Source: WLMZ01 sp031367435 (GTDB taxonomy: Bacteria; Actinomycetota; Acidimicrobiia; Acidimicrobiales; Ilumatobacteraceae). Taken from it: a DNA stretch of 14,496 bases. A model generated the notes under the pieces. It saw nothing but the letters and a program-made list of their open reading frames with translations, searched no databases and was not told the origin of the DNA. The stretch covers positions 1 through 14,496 of the forward strand of contig JANLPV010000114.1 in NCBI GenBank assembly GCA_031367435.1, in the 5' to 3' direction. This document shows, piece after piece, positions 6,552 through 13,203 of this stretch. The translations under genes and the position numbers were made by a program. Within the stretch, counting starts at the first letter, position 1. Each line of letters begins with the position of its first letter.

Positions 6552-7010
6552 TCAGCCGTCGATTTCGTTGGCGAGCGGGCCGACCGCACCGATGGCGTCG
6601 AAGTACTGCTGATGGGCATCGACCACGCGCACAACATCCACATCATCGAGGATCTCGACACCGTTGCGTTCGGCCTCGCCGAGAAGATACGCGGCGACGT
6701 CGTCGCCCACCACCACGACGGGTTCGTCGAGTCCCTGCGGACGATCGATCACGTCGTCGGGTTGCAGACCCTTGCCGTTCAACCAACGCAAGTGAAACGT
6801 GAGCAGCAGGGCGAGCTCATCGAGGGTGAGCCGAGCCTGAGTATCGGCCGGTAAACGCTCGGCCACGAACGCCACTGCCTGCTCTTCGATGTAGACCACC
6901 CGCGGTGCGAGGGCATCAAGGCGATGCGCCTCACGACCAACCACGATCGCTGCCAACACAAACGTGAACACCGCGGCCAACGCAACGAAAAAGAGGGTGA
7001 TCGTAGGCAC
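6552..7010 (-). CDS. Single-pass membrane protein of unknown function (152 aa)
   Basis: A GTG start at 7010 gives an N-terminal hydrophobic helix (about residues 4-24, LFFVALAAVFTFVLAAIVVG), followed by a soluble acidic domain of about 125 residues with RVVYIEEQAVAFVAERLPADTQARLTL and a WLNGKGL segment. By the positive-inside rule the RxAHR after the helix suggests the soluble part faces the cytoplasm. No enzymatic motif is recognised. An in-frame TGA lies just upstream (7028-7026), so GTG is the first usable start; later GTG or TTG codons would break the helix. The start codon and first six codons lie inside the terminator hairpin of the preceding acyl-CoA dehydrogenase gene. There is no clear ribosome binding site. 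Confidence 0.65.
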   Translation of the reverse strand: MPTITLFFVALAAVFTFVLAAIVVGREAHRLDALAPRVVYIEEQAVAFVAERLPADTQARLTLDELALLLTFHLRWLNGKGLQPDDVIDRPQGLDEPVVVVGDDVAAYLLGEAERNGVEILDDVDVVRVVDAHQQYFDAIGAVGPLANEIDG

Positions 7011-7049
7011 TGTTGGTGAGCCTACTCACCGGCCTACGACCACCCTCTT
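6988..7049 (-). terminator. Rho-independent terminator of the acyl-CoA dehydrogenase, overlapping the next gene's start
   Basis: Read on the minus strand, AAGAGGGTGGTCGTAGGC (7049-7032) pairs with GCCTACGATCACCCTCTT (7008-6991) in 17 of 18 positions. Inside is a second stem GGTGAG-TAGG-CTCACC (7030-7015). The right arm runs into five Ts (6992-6988). This is a textbook intrinsic terminator 22 bases after the acyl-CoA dehydrogenase stop. The right arm also encodes the GTG start and first codons of the membrane protein at 7010. Confidence 0.85.
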
Positions 7050-7070
7050 GATCAACTGCGTTCTGTCGTG

Positions 7071-8195
7071 TCAGATACCGATGCGCTGGGCGAGCAGCTC
7101 GCGGTGATAGGTGGGATCACCGAAGAGCAGCTCGCTCGACTTCGCACGCTTGAAGTACAAGTGCGCGGGGTGTTCCCACGTGAATCCGATGCCGCCGTGA
7201 ATCTGAATGTTCTCCGCCGTTGCGTGGAAGTACGCCTCTGAGCAATACGCCTTGGCGAGTGAGGCGACCGAGGCGAGCTCGTCGTTCATCTCCGAAGCGC
7301 ACCACATGCCGTAGTACGCAGCTGACTTGGCCGACTCGACCTCGAGCAGCATGTCGGCGCACTTGTGCTTGATCGCCTGGAACGAACCGATCGGGCGACC
7401 GAACTGCACGCGCACCTTGGCGTACTCCACGGCCATCTCGAGCACCTTCTGAGCACCACCCACCTGCTCGGCGGCGAGGCCGACAGCAGCGAGGTCGAGC
7501 ACGGTGTTGAGCACGTCCCAACCCTTGCCTTCGGCACCGATGAGCTTGGCCGGAGTGTTCGCGAATTCGAGCTTGGCTTGCTTGCGGGTCTGATCCATCG
7601 TGGACAACGCGGTGCGGGTGAGCCCGGACGCATTGCCATCAACAGCGAACAGGCTGACGCCGCCAGCGGTGCGAGCCGCCACGATGATGAGACCCGCGGT
7701 ATGGCCATCGATCACGAACATCTTCGTGCCGGTGAGCGTGTAGCTGTCGCCGCTACCCGATGCCTGCATCGTGATGCCCGACTCGTCCCACTTGCCGCTT
7801 GGCTCGGTGAACGCAAGCGTGGCGATGGTCTCGCCACTGGCAATGCCGGGCAGGTAGGCCTTCTTCGCTGCTTCGTCACCACTGTGGATGAGCGTGTTCG
7901 CGGCGAGCACAACAGTGCTGAAGAACGGCGCGCACAACAGCGAGCGACCCATCTCTTCGAGCACGATGCCGAGTTCGACATAGCCGTAGCCGCTGCCGCC
8001 GTAGGCCTCGGGAATGTGCAGACCCTGCAGACCCATCTGCTCGCCCATCTGGCTCCACACGGCTGGGTCGAAACCCGACTCTGTGTCCATCTGCTCGCGA
8101 ACCGCGGTCTCGGCCGACTTGCTCTCGAGGAAGCTGCGGACTGTCTTGCGGAGCTCTTCTTGTTCTTCGGTGAATGCAAAGTTCATGGGGGTCAT
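7071..8195 (-). CDS. Acyl-CoA dehydrogenase family protein (FadE-like)
   Basis: A 374-residue flavoprotein fold expected to work in alpha,beta-dehydrogenation of an acyl-CoA in lipid or sterol side-chain breakdown. Seen: N-terminal helix FAFTEEQEELRKTVRSFL, GLQGLHIPEAYGGSG (55-69), LAFTEPSGKWD (127-137), the FAD/dimer segment VRVQFGRPIGSFQAIKH (261-277) and QIHGGIGFTWEHPAHLYFKRA (331-351). At the place of the usual YEG-type catalytic glutamate it reads LLFGDPTYHRE, and the alternative glutamate site of isovaleryl-CoA dehydrogenase aligns by eye to A236. It resembles subunits of heteromeric actinobacterial dehydrogenases. ATG at 8186 (MNFAF) is an equally good start; neither has a ribosome binding site. 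The upstream region is shared with toxin-antitoxin locus 2. Confidence 0.9.
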   Translation of the reverse strand: MTPMNFAFTEEQEELRKTVRSFLESKSAETAVREQMDTESGFDPAVWSQMGEQMGLQGLHIPEAYGGSGYGYVELGIVLEEMGRSLLCAPFFSTVVLAANTLIHSGDEAAKKAYLPGIASGETIATLAFTEPSGKWDESGITMQASGSGDSYTLTGTKMFVIDGHTAGLIIVAARTAGGVSLFAVDGNASGLTRTALSTMDQTRKQAKLEFANTPAKLIGAEGKGWDVLNTVLDLAAVGLAAEQVGGAQKVLEMAVEYAKVRVQFGRPIGSFQAIKHKCADMLLEVESAKSAAYYGMWCASEMNDELASVASLAKAYCSEAYFHATAENIQIHGGIGFTWEHPAHLYFKRAKSSELLFGDPTYHRELLAQRIGI

Positions 8196-8232
8196 GTTGG
8201 TGCACGCCGCGCGAGTGGTTCAACTTGGAGAA

Positions 8233-8250
8233 TGTACACATGTGTACACT
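8233..8250 (+). promoter_or_regulatory. Palindromic TGTACA operator and -10 box of toxin-antitoxin locus 2
   Basis: TGTACACATGTGTACA (8233-8248) is a perfect 16-bp palindrome with two TGTACA cores 10 bases apart. It overlaps a -10-like TACACT (8245-8250), followed by 6 bases to the antitoxin ATG at 8257, so the mRNA is probably leaderless. On the other strand TACATT (8236-8231) could serve as a -10 for the divergent acyl-CoA dehydrogenase. No clear -35 box is seen in either direction. TGTACA cores are the known YefM-type operator. Confidence 0.75.
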
Positions 8251-8256
8251 CGCCAC

Positions 8257-8559
8257 ATGAATCGAGTCGGCATCCGTGAACTGCGCGCCAGCGCTGCTGC
8301 GGCCGTGCGTCGCGCCGAGGGTGGACAGACCACGGTCATCACCGTCGGCGGGCGGCCCGTCGCACAGTTGGGCCCGCTCACGAGCCACGGCGCGGAACGC
8401 ACACTCGACGAACTCGTGGCTCAGGGATTGCTGATCGCACCACGTCGAGCTAGCGCGGGCGGCGCTGCGGGCGGCAGTGCGGAATCTGCTCGTGAGCGCA
8501 CGATCCAGGTGTGGGGCACCGTTCGCCTCGATCGACTGCTGCGCGAGGTACGTGGGTGA
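8257..8559 (+). CDS. Phd/YefM-type antitoxin (locus 2)
   Basis: 100 residues starting MNRVGIRELRASAAAAVRRA, then GGQTTVITVGGRPVAQLGPL, the standard Phd/YefM N-terminal DNA-binding fold. The middle holds a low-complexity Gly/Ala/Ser linker (about 66-78), and the C-terminus (TIQVWGTVRLDRLLREVRG) is the likely toxin-binding part. It is expected to bind and inhibit the following VapC and repress the palindrome just before it. The ATG at 8257 is chosen over upstream in-frame codons because the -10 box ends 6 bases before it and the fold begins there. A 13-base gap separates it from the toxin gene. Confidence 0.85.
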   Translation: MNRVGIRELRASAAAAVRRAEGGQTTVITVGGRPVAQLGPLTSHGAERTLDELVAQGLLIAPRRASAGGAAGGSAESARERTIQVWGTVRLDRLLREVRG

Positions 8560-8572
8560 GTGAGGTGCGCGG

Positions 8573-8977
8573 ATGACGCTGTACATCGACGCGAGTGCGT
8601 TGGTGGCGTTGCATCTCGACGCGCCAGCGCGCGCGCATGTGAGTCAGGCAATGGCCAACGACGCCGATTGGTGCACGAGCGCGCTCACGCTCGTGGAGGC
8701 GCTCGCCCTCATCGACCGGGTCACCGACGAACCGATACTGCGTCAGGACCTCGAGGATTTCGTGCGTCTCACGTGGGACCGCATCGCGATCGTGCCCGTG
8801 GATCAGGCGTGCCTCGATCGCGCCGGTCGACTTATGCGCGACCAGCCACTTCGGCTCAGCGACGCGCTGCACCTCGCCGCGGCAGACCGCCTGCCTCGCC
8901 CGATTCGCTTCGTCACCTTCGACGCCGCGCAGATACCCGTTGCCTTGTCGATGGACTTCGAAGTGCTGTCGGCGTAA
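8573..8977 (+). CDS. vapC: VapC-type PIN-domain toxin (locus 2)
   Basis: A 134-residue PIN-fold ribonuclease toxin with all four acidic positions: D6 in YIDASALVAL, E42 in TLVEALAL, D97 in LSDALHLAAA and D117 in FVTFDAAQ. Such toxins cut specific RNAs, commonly tRNA or rRNA, when the antitoxin is lost; the target here is unknown. GAGG at 8561-8564 precedes the ATG at 8573 at usable spacing. It forms one unit with the antitoxin. It is only distantly like the VapC of locus 1, so the two loci are not recent duplicates. Confidence 0.9.
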   Translation: MTLYIDASALVALHLDAPARAHVSQAMANDADWCTSALTLVEALALIDRVTDEPILRQDLEDFVRLTWDRIAIVPVDQACLDRAGRLMRDQPLRLSDALHLAAADRLPRPIRFVTFDAAQIPVALSMDFEVLSA

Positions 8978-8985
8978 GAGCGTGG

Positions 8986-8997
8986 CAGACTTTCCAA
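8986..8997 (+). promoter_or_regulatory. Possible leaderless promoter of the metallo-hydrolase gene
   Basis: CAGACT (8986-8991) resembles the TANACT -10 boxes elsewhere in the window and lies 6 bases before the ATG at 8998, the same spacing as at both antitoxin genes. There is no ribosome binding site in front of the ATG, which fits leaderless translation. No clear -35 box. Confidence 0.35.
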
Positions 8998-9612
8998 ATG
9001 ACCACTCTGCATTGGGCCGATAGCAAGCTCGAAGTGCATCGCCTCGTCGTTGGTTCGTTCGAGAACAACGTGTTCGTCCTGCGTTGTCGCGAAACCGGCG
9101 AGGCCGTGCTGATCGACGCCGCCAACGAGCACGACAAACTGCTCGAACTCTGCACGCGCCTCAACGTACGCCGAGTGCTCGAGACGCACGGCCACTGGGA
9201 TCACATTCAAGCCGTGCCGGCGATGCGCGAAGCCGGCCTCGAAGTAGGAATCGCTGCCGCCGACGCGCCGATGCTCAAAGACGTTGGTTACGACGTGTTC
9301 ATCGACGACGCAGAGGTCATCGAGGTCGGCCGTCTGCGCCTGCACGCCATCCATAACCCGGGGCATACGCCGGGCTCGATCTCGTTCCTCGTAGAGAACG
9401 CTCCGCTGTTGTTCAGTGGCGACACCTTGTTCCCCGGCGGTCCGGGCGCCACCAAGTTCGAAGGCGGTGGCTTTGACACCATCATCGATTCCATCGACAA
9501 CAAGCTGTTCACGCTGCCCGCGCACACCATCGTGCTGCCCGGCCACGGGGTGGATACCACCATCGGCACTGAGCGTCCACATCTGCAGGAATGGGTCGAT
9601 CGAGGCTGGTGA
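8998..9612 (+). CDS. Metallo-beta-lactamase-fold hydrolase (glyoxalase II-like)
   Basis: 204 residues with the full metal-binding set: H64, H66, D68 and H69 in THGHWDH, H123 in NPGHTPGS, D142 in FSGDTLFPGGPG and H183 in LPGHG. The ligand pattern and short length fit the glyoxalase II / persulfide dioxygenase-like branch of small thiolester hydrolases; the substrate cannot be read from sequence. The protein is cytoplasmic, with no signal peptide. The frame is open upstream to 8560 across vapC, but the ATG at 8998 matches the family start. Its stop overlaps the desaturase start as TGATG, so the two are translated together. Confidence 0.88.
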   Translation: MTTLHWADSKLEVHRLVVGSFENNVFVLRCRETGEAVLIDAANEHDKLLELCTRLNVRRVLETHGHWDHIQAVPAMREAGLEVGIAAADAPMLKDVGYDVFIDDAEVIEVGRLRLHAIHNPGHTPGSISFLVENAPLLFSGDTLFPGGPGATKFEGGGFDTIIDSIDNKLFTLPAHTIVLPGHGVDTTIGTERPHLQEWVDRGW

Positions 9613-10592
9613 TGAGCAGCGTCGGGGTGCAGATTGGGGGCATGAGCCCAGCCGTTGACACGCTGCCCGCGACGCACGCCACCGATGCGATTCGTGTCGA
9701 TGGTCGCCCGCAGGCCGCGATGCGCGACGAGCTGCGTCGTATCCCGTCGCTGCGCAACGGCGTGAGCGTCGCGTTTCTCTATGCGCAAACGGCCGCTCTC
9801 GTCACCGCCGTCATCGTGACGCCCGGGGTGTGGCGTCTGCTCACGTGGCCGATCGTGTTCGTACTGATGGGTCGCACACACGCGCAGTTCGCATCGCTGA
9901 TGCACGAGGCCGCGCATCGGTTGTTGTTCAAGAACCGCACACTCAACGACTTCGTCGGGCGATGGCTACTCGGCTACCCGGGGTTCACCACCACCGACGG
10001 ATACCGACGCGTGCACATGGCTCATCACCGCGAAGAGTTCGGCCCCGACGAACCCGACATTGCGCTCTACGCGAACTATCCCGTCGCGCCCGCATCGTTG
10101 CGGCGCAAGCTCATGCGCGATGCCACCGGCCGCACCGGCATCAAGTTGTTGCGTCAGCAGCTACGTGGCCTACGCGCTCCCGACCCAGTCGTCCGGCACA
10201 CGCAATGGAAAATCTGGAGCGTTCAGCTTGCGATGCTGGCGGCGTGCATCGTGGGTGGCGTGTGGTGGCTGTATCCACTGTTCTGGCTGCTGGCGTATCT
10301 CACGGTGTGGCGCGTGATCAATCGCCTCCGCTCGATCGCCGAGCACGGCGGGATGATGGCATCGAAGGACCGCCGCATCACCACGCACTCGGTGCGACAA
10401 CACCCGTTCGCGCGGTTCATGATCGTGCCGTACAACATCGGCTGGCACCTCGCCCATCACGTGGATTCGGGCGTGCCACTGCGCAACTTGCCTCGCTTTC
10501 ATGAGGCGCTGCGCGAGGCGGGATATGTCGACGACTCGCTGGAGTACCGCAGCTACCCTGCGCTGTGGAAGGCGCTACAGACCAGGGCCTAG
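9612..10592 (+). CDS. Membrane fatty acid desaturase family protein
   Basis: 326 residues with the three histidine boxes of di-iron membrane desaturases: HEAAH (98-102), HMAHH (135-139) and HLAHH (279-283), plus AEHGG (243-247). Hydrophobic stretches at about 52-72, 76-88, 203-217 and 219-235 would put the boxes on the cytoplasmic side. It may desaturate or hydroxylate a lipid acyl chain or a related hydrophobic substrate; position and substrate are not determinable. I chose the ATG at 9612, which overlaps the preceding stop and follows GAGG at 9602-9605; an ATG at 9642 is possible and would lose a poorly conserved leader. Coupling to the metallo-hydrolase suggests a shared role. Confidence 0.88.
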   Translation: MSSVGVQIGGMSPAVDTLPATHATDAIRVDGRPQAAMRDELRRIPSLRNGVSVAFLYAQTAALVTAVIVTPGVWRLLTWPIVFVLMGRTHAQFASLMHEAAHRLLFKNRTLNDFVGRWLLGYPGFTTTDGYRRVHMAHHREEFGPDEPDIALYANYPVAPASLRRKLMRDATGRTGIKLLRQQLRGLRAPDPVVRHTQWKIWSVQLAMLAACIVGGVWWLYPLFWLLAYLTVWRVINRLRSIAEHGGMMASKDRRITTHSVRQHPFARFMIVPYNIGWHLAHHVDSGVPLRNLPRFHEALREAGYVDDSLEYRSYPALWKALQTRA

Positions 10593-10602
10593 ACTATTTC
10601 CC

Positions 10603-10649
10603 CTACGCACGTAGTGTTAATCGAAAGGCACCTGCGTAGACTGCCCGAC
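10603..10649 (+). promoter_or_regulatory. sufC: Promoter region of sufCSU with a short inverted repeat
   Basis: TAGACT at 10637-10642 lies 7 bases before the GTG start of sufC, so the transcript is probably leaderless. CTACG-CA-CGTAG (10603-10614) is a perfect inverted repeat located where the -35 region would be, a position suited for a repressor. GAAAGG at 10624-10629 is too far from the GTG at 10650 to act as its ribosome binding site. The regulator is unknown; no SufR- or IscR-type box is recognised. Confidence 0.4.
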
Positions 10650-11399
10650 GTGAGCGAACTCTTTCGCATAGACGACCTGCATGCCAAGCCTGTCGAGGGC
10701 GACACCCAGATTTTGCGTGGCGTTTCATTGACGGTCGAAGAAGGCGAAGTACACGCCATCATGGGGCCCAACGGGAGCGGCAAGAGCACCCTCGCCAGCA
10801 CCCTGCTTGCCTCGCCCGAGTATGAGGTGACCTCGGGTCACATCATCTTCCGTGGCGACGATGTCACCGATTGGCCCACCGACGTGCGCGCCAAGGCCGG
10901 CATGTTCTTGGGCTTCCAATATCCGCAAGAGATACCGGGCGTCTCGGTAATCCAGTTCCTGCGTCAGGCGCTCAGCGCGCGTAAGGGCATCGATCTCTCC
11001 GTGCTTGAACTGCGCCTTGCGACGATGGATTGGATGAAGCGCCTCGGCATGGATTCCAGCTTCGTCGATCGCTACCTCAACGAAGGTTTCAGCGGTGGCG
11101 AGAAGAAGCGCAACGAGATCATGCAGATGGCAATCCTCGAACCAGAGTTGGCCATCCTCGACGAGACCGATTCGGGACTCGACATCGATGCGTTGCGCAT
11201 TGTCGCAAAGGGCATTCGCGAGGTGAAGGTCGATCGTCCTACGCTCGGCATCGTGCTCATCACCCACTATCAGCGCCTCCTCAACGAGTTGCAGCCCGAC
11301 CGGGTGCACATCCTCATCGACGGCCGCATCGTGGCGTCCGGCGGCATGGAACTCGCCGAGAAGCTCGAGGCCGACGGCTACGAATCGTTCCGGAGCTAA
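10650..11399 (+). CDS. sufC: SufC, ATPase of the Fe-S cluster scaffold complex
   Basis: A 249-residue ABC-type ATPase that works in the cytoplasm with SufB and SufD to build Fe-S clusters. Walker A GPNGSGKST (39-47), Q-loop GFQYPQEIPG (88-97), signature FSGGEKKR (147-154), Walker B LAILDETDSGLD (167-178) and the switch histidine H206 are all present. FSGGEKKRNEI and DETDSGLDIDAL are SufC-specific. The GTG at 10650 gives the family start MSELFRIDDLHA; an in-frame GTG at 10614 adds a non-conserved leader. sufS follows after 2 bases. SufB and SufD, its required partners, are not in this window; upstream is a desaturase. Confidence 0.95.
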   Translation: MSELFRIDDLHAKPVEGDTQILRGVSLTVEEGEVHAIMGPNGSGKSTLASTLLASPEYEVTSGHIIFRGDDVTDWPTDVRAKAGMFLGFQYPQEIPGVSVIQFLRQALSARKGIDLSVLELRLATMDWMKRLGMDSSFVDRYLNEGFSGGEKKRNEIMQMAILEPELAILDETDSGLDIDALRIVAKGIREVKVDRPTLGIVLITHYQRLLNELQPDRVHILIDGRIVASGGMELAEKLEADGYESFRS

Positions 11400-11401
11400 G
11401 A

Positions 11402-12634
11402 GTGAGCTTCGACGCAGCCCTCGTTCGCAAGGACTTCCCGATCCTCGATCGGCATATCGATGGCGCACCAATCGTGTACCTCGACTCTGCCAACACGTCG
11501 CAGAAACCGCGTCAGGTCATCGACGCGATGAGCGCGTTCATGGAGACGTCGTATGCACCGATCAATCGCAGCGCGTACCGCCTCGCTGCCGAAGCCACCG
11601 ATGCCTTCGAAGGCGCACGCACCAAGGTGGCCCGGTTTATCAACGCTCGTTCGGCCGACGAGATCGTCTTCACCAAGAACGCCACCGAGTCGCTCAACCT
11701 CGTCGCCTACAGCTGGGGTCGCGCCAACCTGAACAGCGGCGATGTCGTGGTGCTCACGCACATGGAACATCACGCCAACATCGTGCCGTGGCACATGCTC
11801 GTGACCGAGCGCAACATCGAACTGCGCTGGGTGCCACTCACCGCCGACGGCCAACTCGATCTCACCGATCTGGCCACCTTGCTCGACGGTGCAAAGGTGT
11901 TCAGCTTCACCGCGATGAGCAACGTATTGGGCACCATCACGCCGGTGCAGTTGTTGTGCGATGCTGCCCGCAAGGCCGGCGCAATCGCCATTGTCGACGG
12001 CTGCCAATATGTGCCGCACAACGTCACTGACGTGCAGGCCTGGGGTGCCGACTTCGTGGCGTTCAGCAGTCACAAGATGTGCGGGCCAAGCGGCATCGGC
12101 GTCTTGTGGGGTCGCGAGGCGTTGCTCGACGCGATGCCTCCATTCATTGGCGGCGGCAACATGATCGCCGACGTACGCCTCGACGGATTCACCACGGCAC
12201 CGCTGCCCGCGAAGTTCGAGGCCGGCACTCCCCCAATCACCGAGGCAATCGGCATGGGCGCGGCACTCGATTACCTCTCGTGTCTCGGCATGGCCAACGT
12301 TCGTCGCCACGAAATGGAAGTGGGTTCGTACGCAATTCGCACGCTCACCGAGCGTTACGGCGACGGCATCACCATCCACGGCCCATCGAACATTGAGGTG
12401 CGGGGTGCCACACTCAGCTTCGCCTTTGGTGACATTCACCCGCACGACGTCAGCCAGGTGCTCGACCAACGCAACGTGTGTGTGCGTGCAGGGCATCACT
12501 GCGCCAAACCGCTGATGCGTCTGCTTGGCGTGTCGGCAACCGCACGCGCCAGCTTCTACATTTACAACGACGAGTCCGACGCCGACGCTCTTGCTGATGC
12601 ACTCGAGGGTGCCAGCGATATCTTCGGACTCTGA
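11402..12634 (+). CDS. sufS: SufS, cysteine desulfurase
   Basis: A PLP enzyme that takes sulfur from cysteine as a persulfide and passes it to SufU for Fe-S cluster building. The 410-residue length is normal for group II desulfurases. Seen: LDSANTSQKP (27-36), HMEHHANIVPW (120-130), the PLP-binding K225 in SSHKMCGPSGIGVL and the persulfide C367 in RAGHHCAKPLMR. The residue after DG in the PLP-ring contact is Cys (VDGCQYVPH) where most homologs have Ala (DGAQ). The GTG start at 11402 is 2 bases after the sufC stop, so the two are translationally coupled. Confidence 0.95.
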   Translation: MSFDAALVRKDFPILDRHIDGAPIVYLDSANTSQKPRQVIDAMSAFMETSYAPINRSAYRLAAEATDAFEGARTKVARFINARSADEIVFTKNATESLNLVAYSWGRANLNSGDVVVLTHMEHHANIVPWHMLVTERNIELRWVPLTADGQLDLTDLATLLDGAKVFSFTAMSNVLGTITPVQLLCDAARKAGAIAIVDGCQYVPHNVTDVQAWGADFVAFSSHKMCGPSGIGVLWGREALLDAMPPFIGGGNMIADVRLDGFTTAPLPAKFEAGTPPITEAIGMGAALDYLSCLGMANVRRHEMEVGSYAIRTLTERYGDGITIHGPSNIEVRGATLSFAFGDIHPHDVSQVLDQRNVCVRAGHHCAKPLMRLLGVSATARASFYIYNDESDADALADALEGASDIFGL

Positions 12635-12669
12635 CTTGGAACTCTGACGGAAACAGCGAAGGAATCACG

Positions 12670-13137
12670 ATGCCCGGCTTGGAAGACCTCTACCGAGAAA
12701 TCATCCTTGATCACTATCGGTCGCCGCGAAACCGTGGCGAGCTTGAACCACCAGCCGTGCGCGCCGAAGGCCACAACCCGCTGTGCGGTGACGAGATTCA
12801 GGTGTACCTCGATGTTGTCGATGGCGTGGTCAACGACATCAAGATCGGCGGCTCGGGCTGCAGCATCAGCCTGTCGTCGGCAAGCATGATGAGCCAGGCC
12901 GTGAAGGGCAAGAGCCTCGCCGACGTGAACGCCTTGATCACGCGTTTTCGCGGGCTCATGGGATTGCACGACTCCGACATCACCATCGAAGACGAAGCCG
13001 CGTCACTCGTGCCCGAGGTGAAGCTCGGCGACCTCGAGGCACTCGCCGGCGTGGTGAAGTTCCCGGTGCGCATCAAGTGCGCGACGCTCGCATGGAGCAC
13101 GTTGCTGCAGGCGATCTCCGAACTGCCCGCTGCCTGA
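12670..13137 (+). CDS. sufU: SufU, zinc-dependent sulfur carrier for SufS
   Basis: 155 residues with the zinc ligands C39 and D41 in NPLCGDE, C64 in GSGCSIS and C137 in RIKCATLAW. The additional segment between C64 and C137 marks SufU rather than the IscU scaffold. SufU accepts the persulfide from the SufS cysteine by exchanging zinc ligands. GAAGGA (12657-12662) is well placed before the ATG. It lies 35 bases after sufS in the same operon. An 8-bp repeat begins right at its stop codon. Confidence 0.95.
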   Translation: MPGLEDLYREIILDHYRSPRNRGELEPPAVRAEGHNPLCGDEIQVYLDVVDGVVNDIKIGGSGCSISLSSASMMSQAVKGKSLADVNALITRFRGLMGLHDSDITIEDEAASLVPEVKLGDLEALAGVVKFPVRIKCATLAWSTLLQAISELPAA

Positions 13138-13188
13138 ATCTGCCTCGCTGCCTCGCTGCCTCGGTGCCTCGGTGCCTCGCTGCCTGAA
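13131..13188. repeat. 8-bp tandem repeat between sufU and the dehydrogenase gene
   Basis: Five units of TGCCTCG[C/G] run from 13141 to 13180 (C, C, G, G, C variants). They are bracketed by TGCCTGAA at 13131-13138, which holds the sufU stop codon, and again at 13181-13188. Most of the 66-base gap between the two convergent genes is this array. No clear hairpin terminator is seen for either gene. Confidence 0.9.
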
Positions 13189-13203
13189 CCCCGCTGGCCC
13201 GGC

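Noticed and set aside
10590..10595. A second TAGACT before sufC as a promoter
   Set aside because: It begins with the stop codon of the desaturase and lies about 55 bases upstream of sufC; the copy at 10637 is better placed.
11396..12499. 367-codon open frame on the minus strand opposite sufS
   Set aside because: A high-GC codon-position shadow of sufS; rich in His, Ala and Val with no recognisable domain, and sufS on the other strand is unmistakable.
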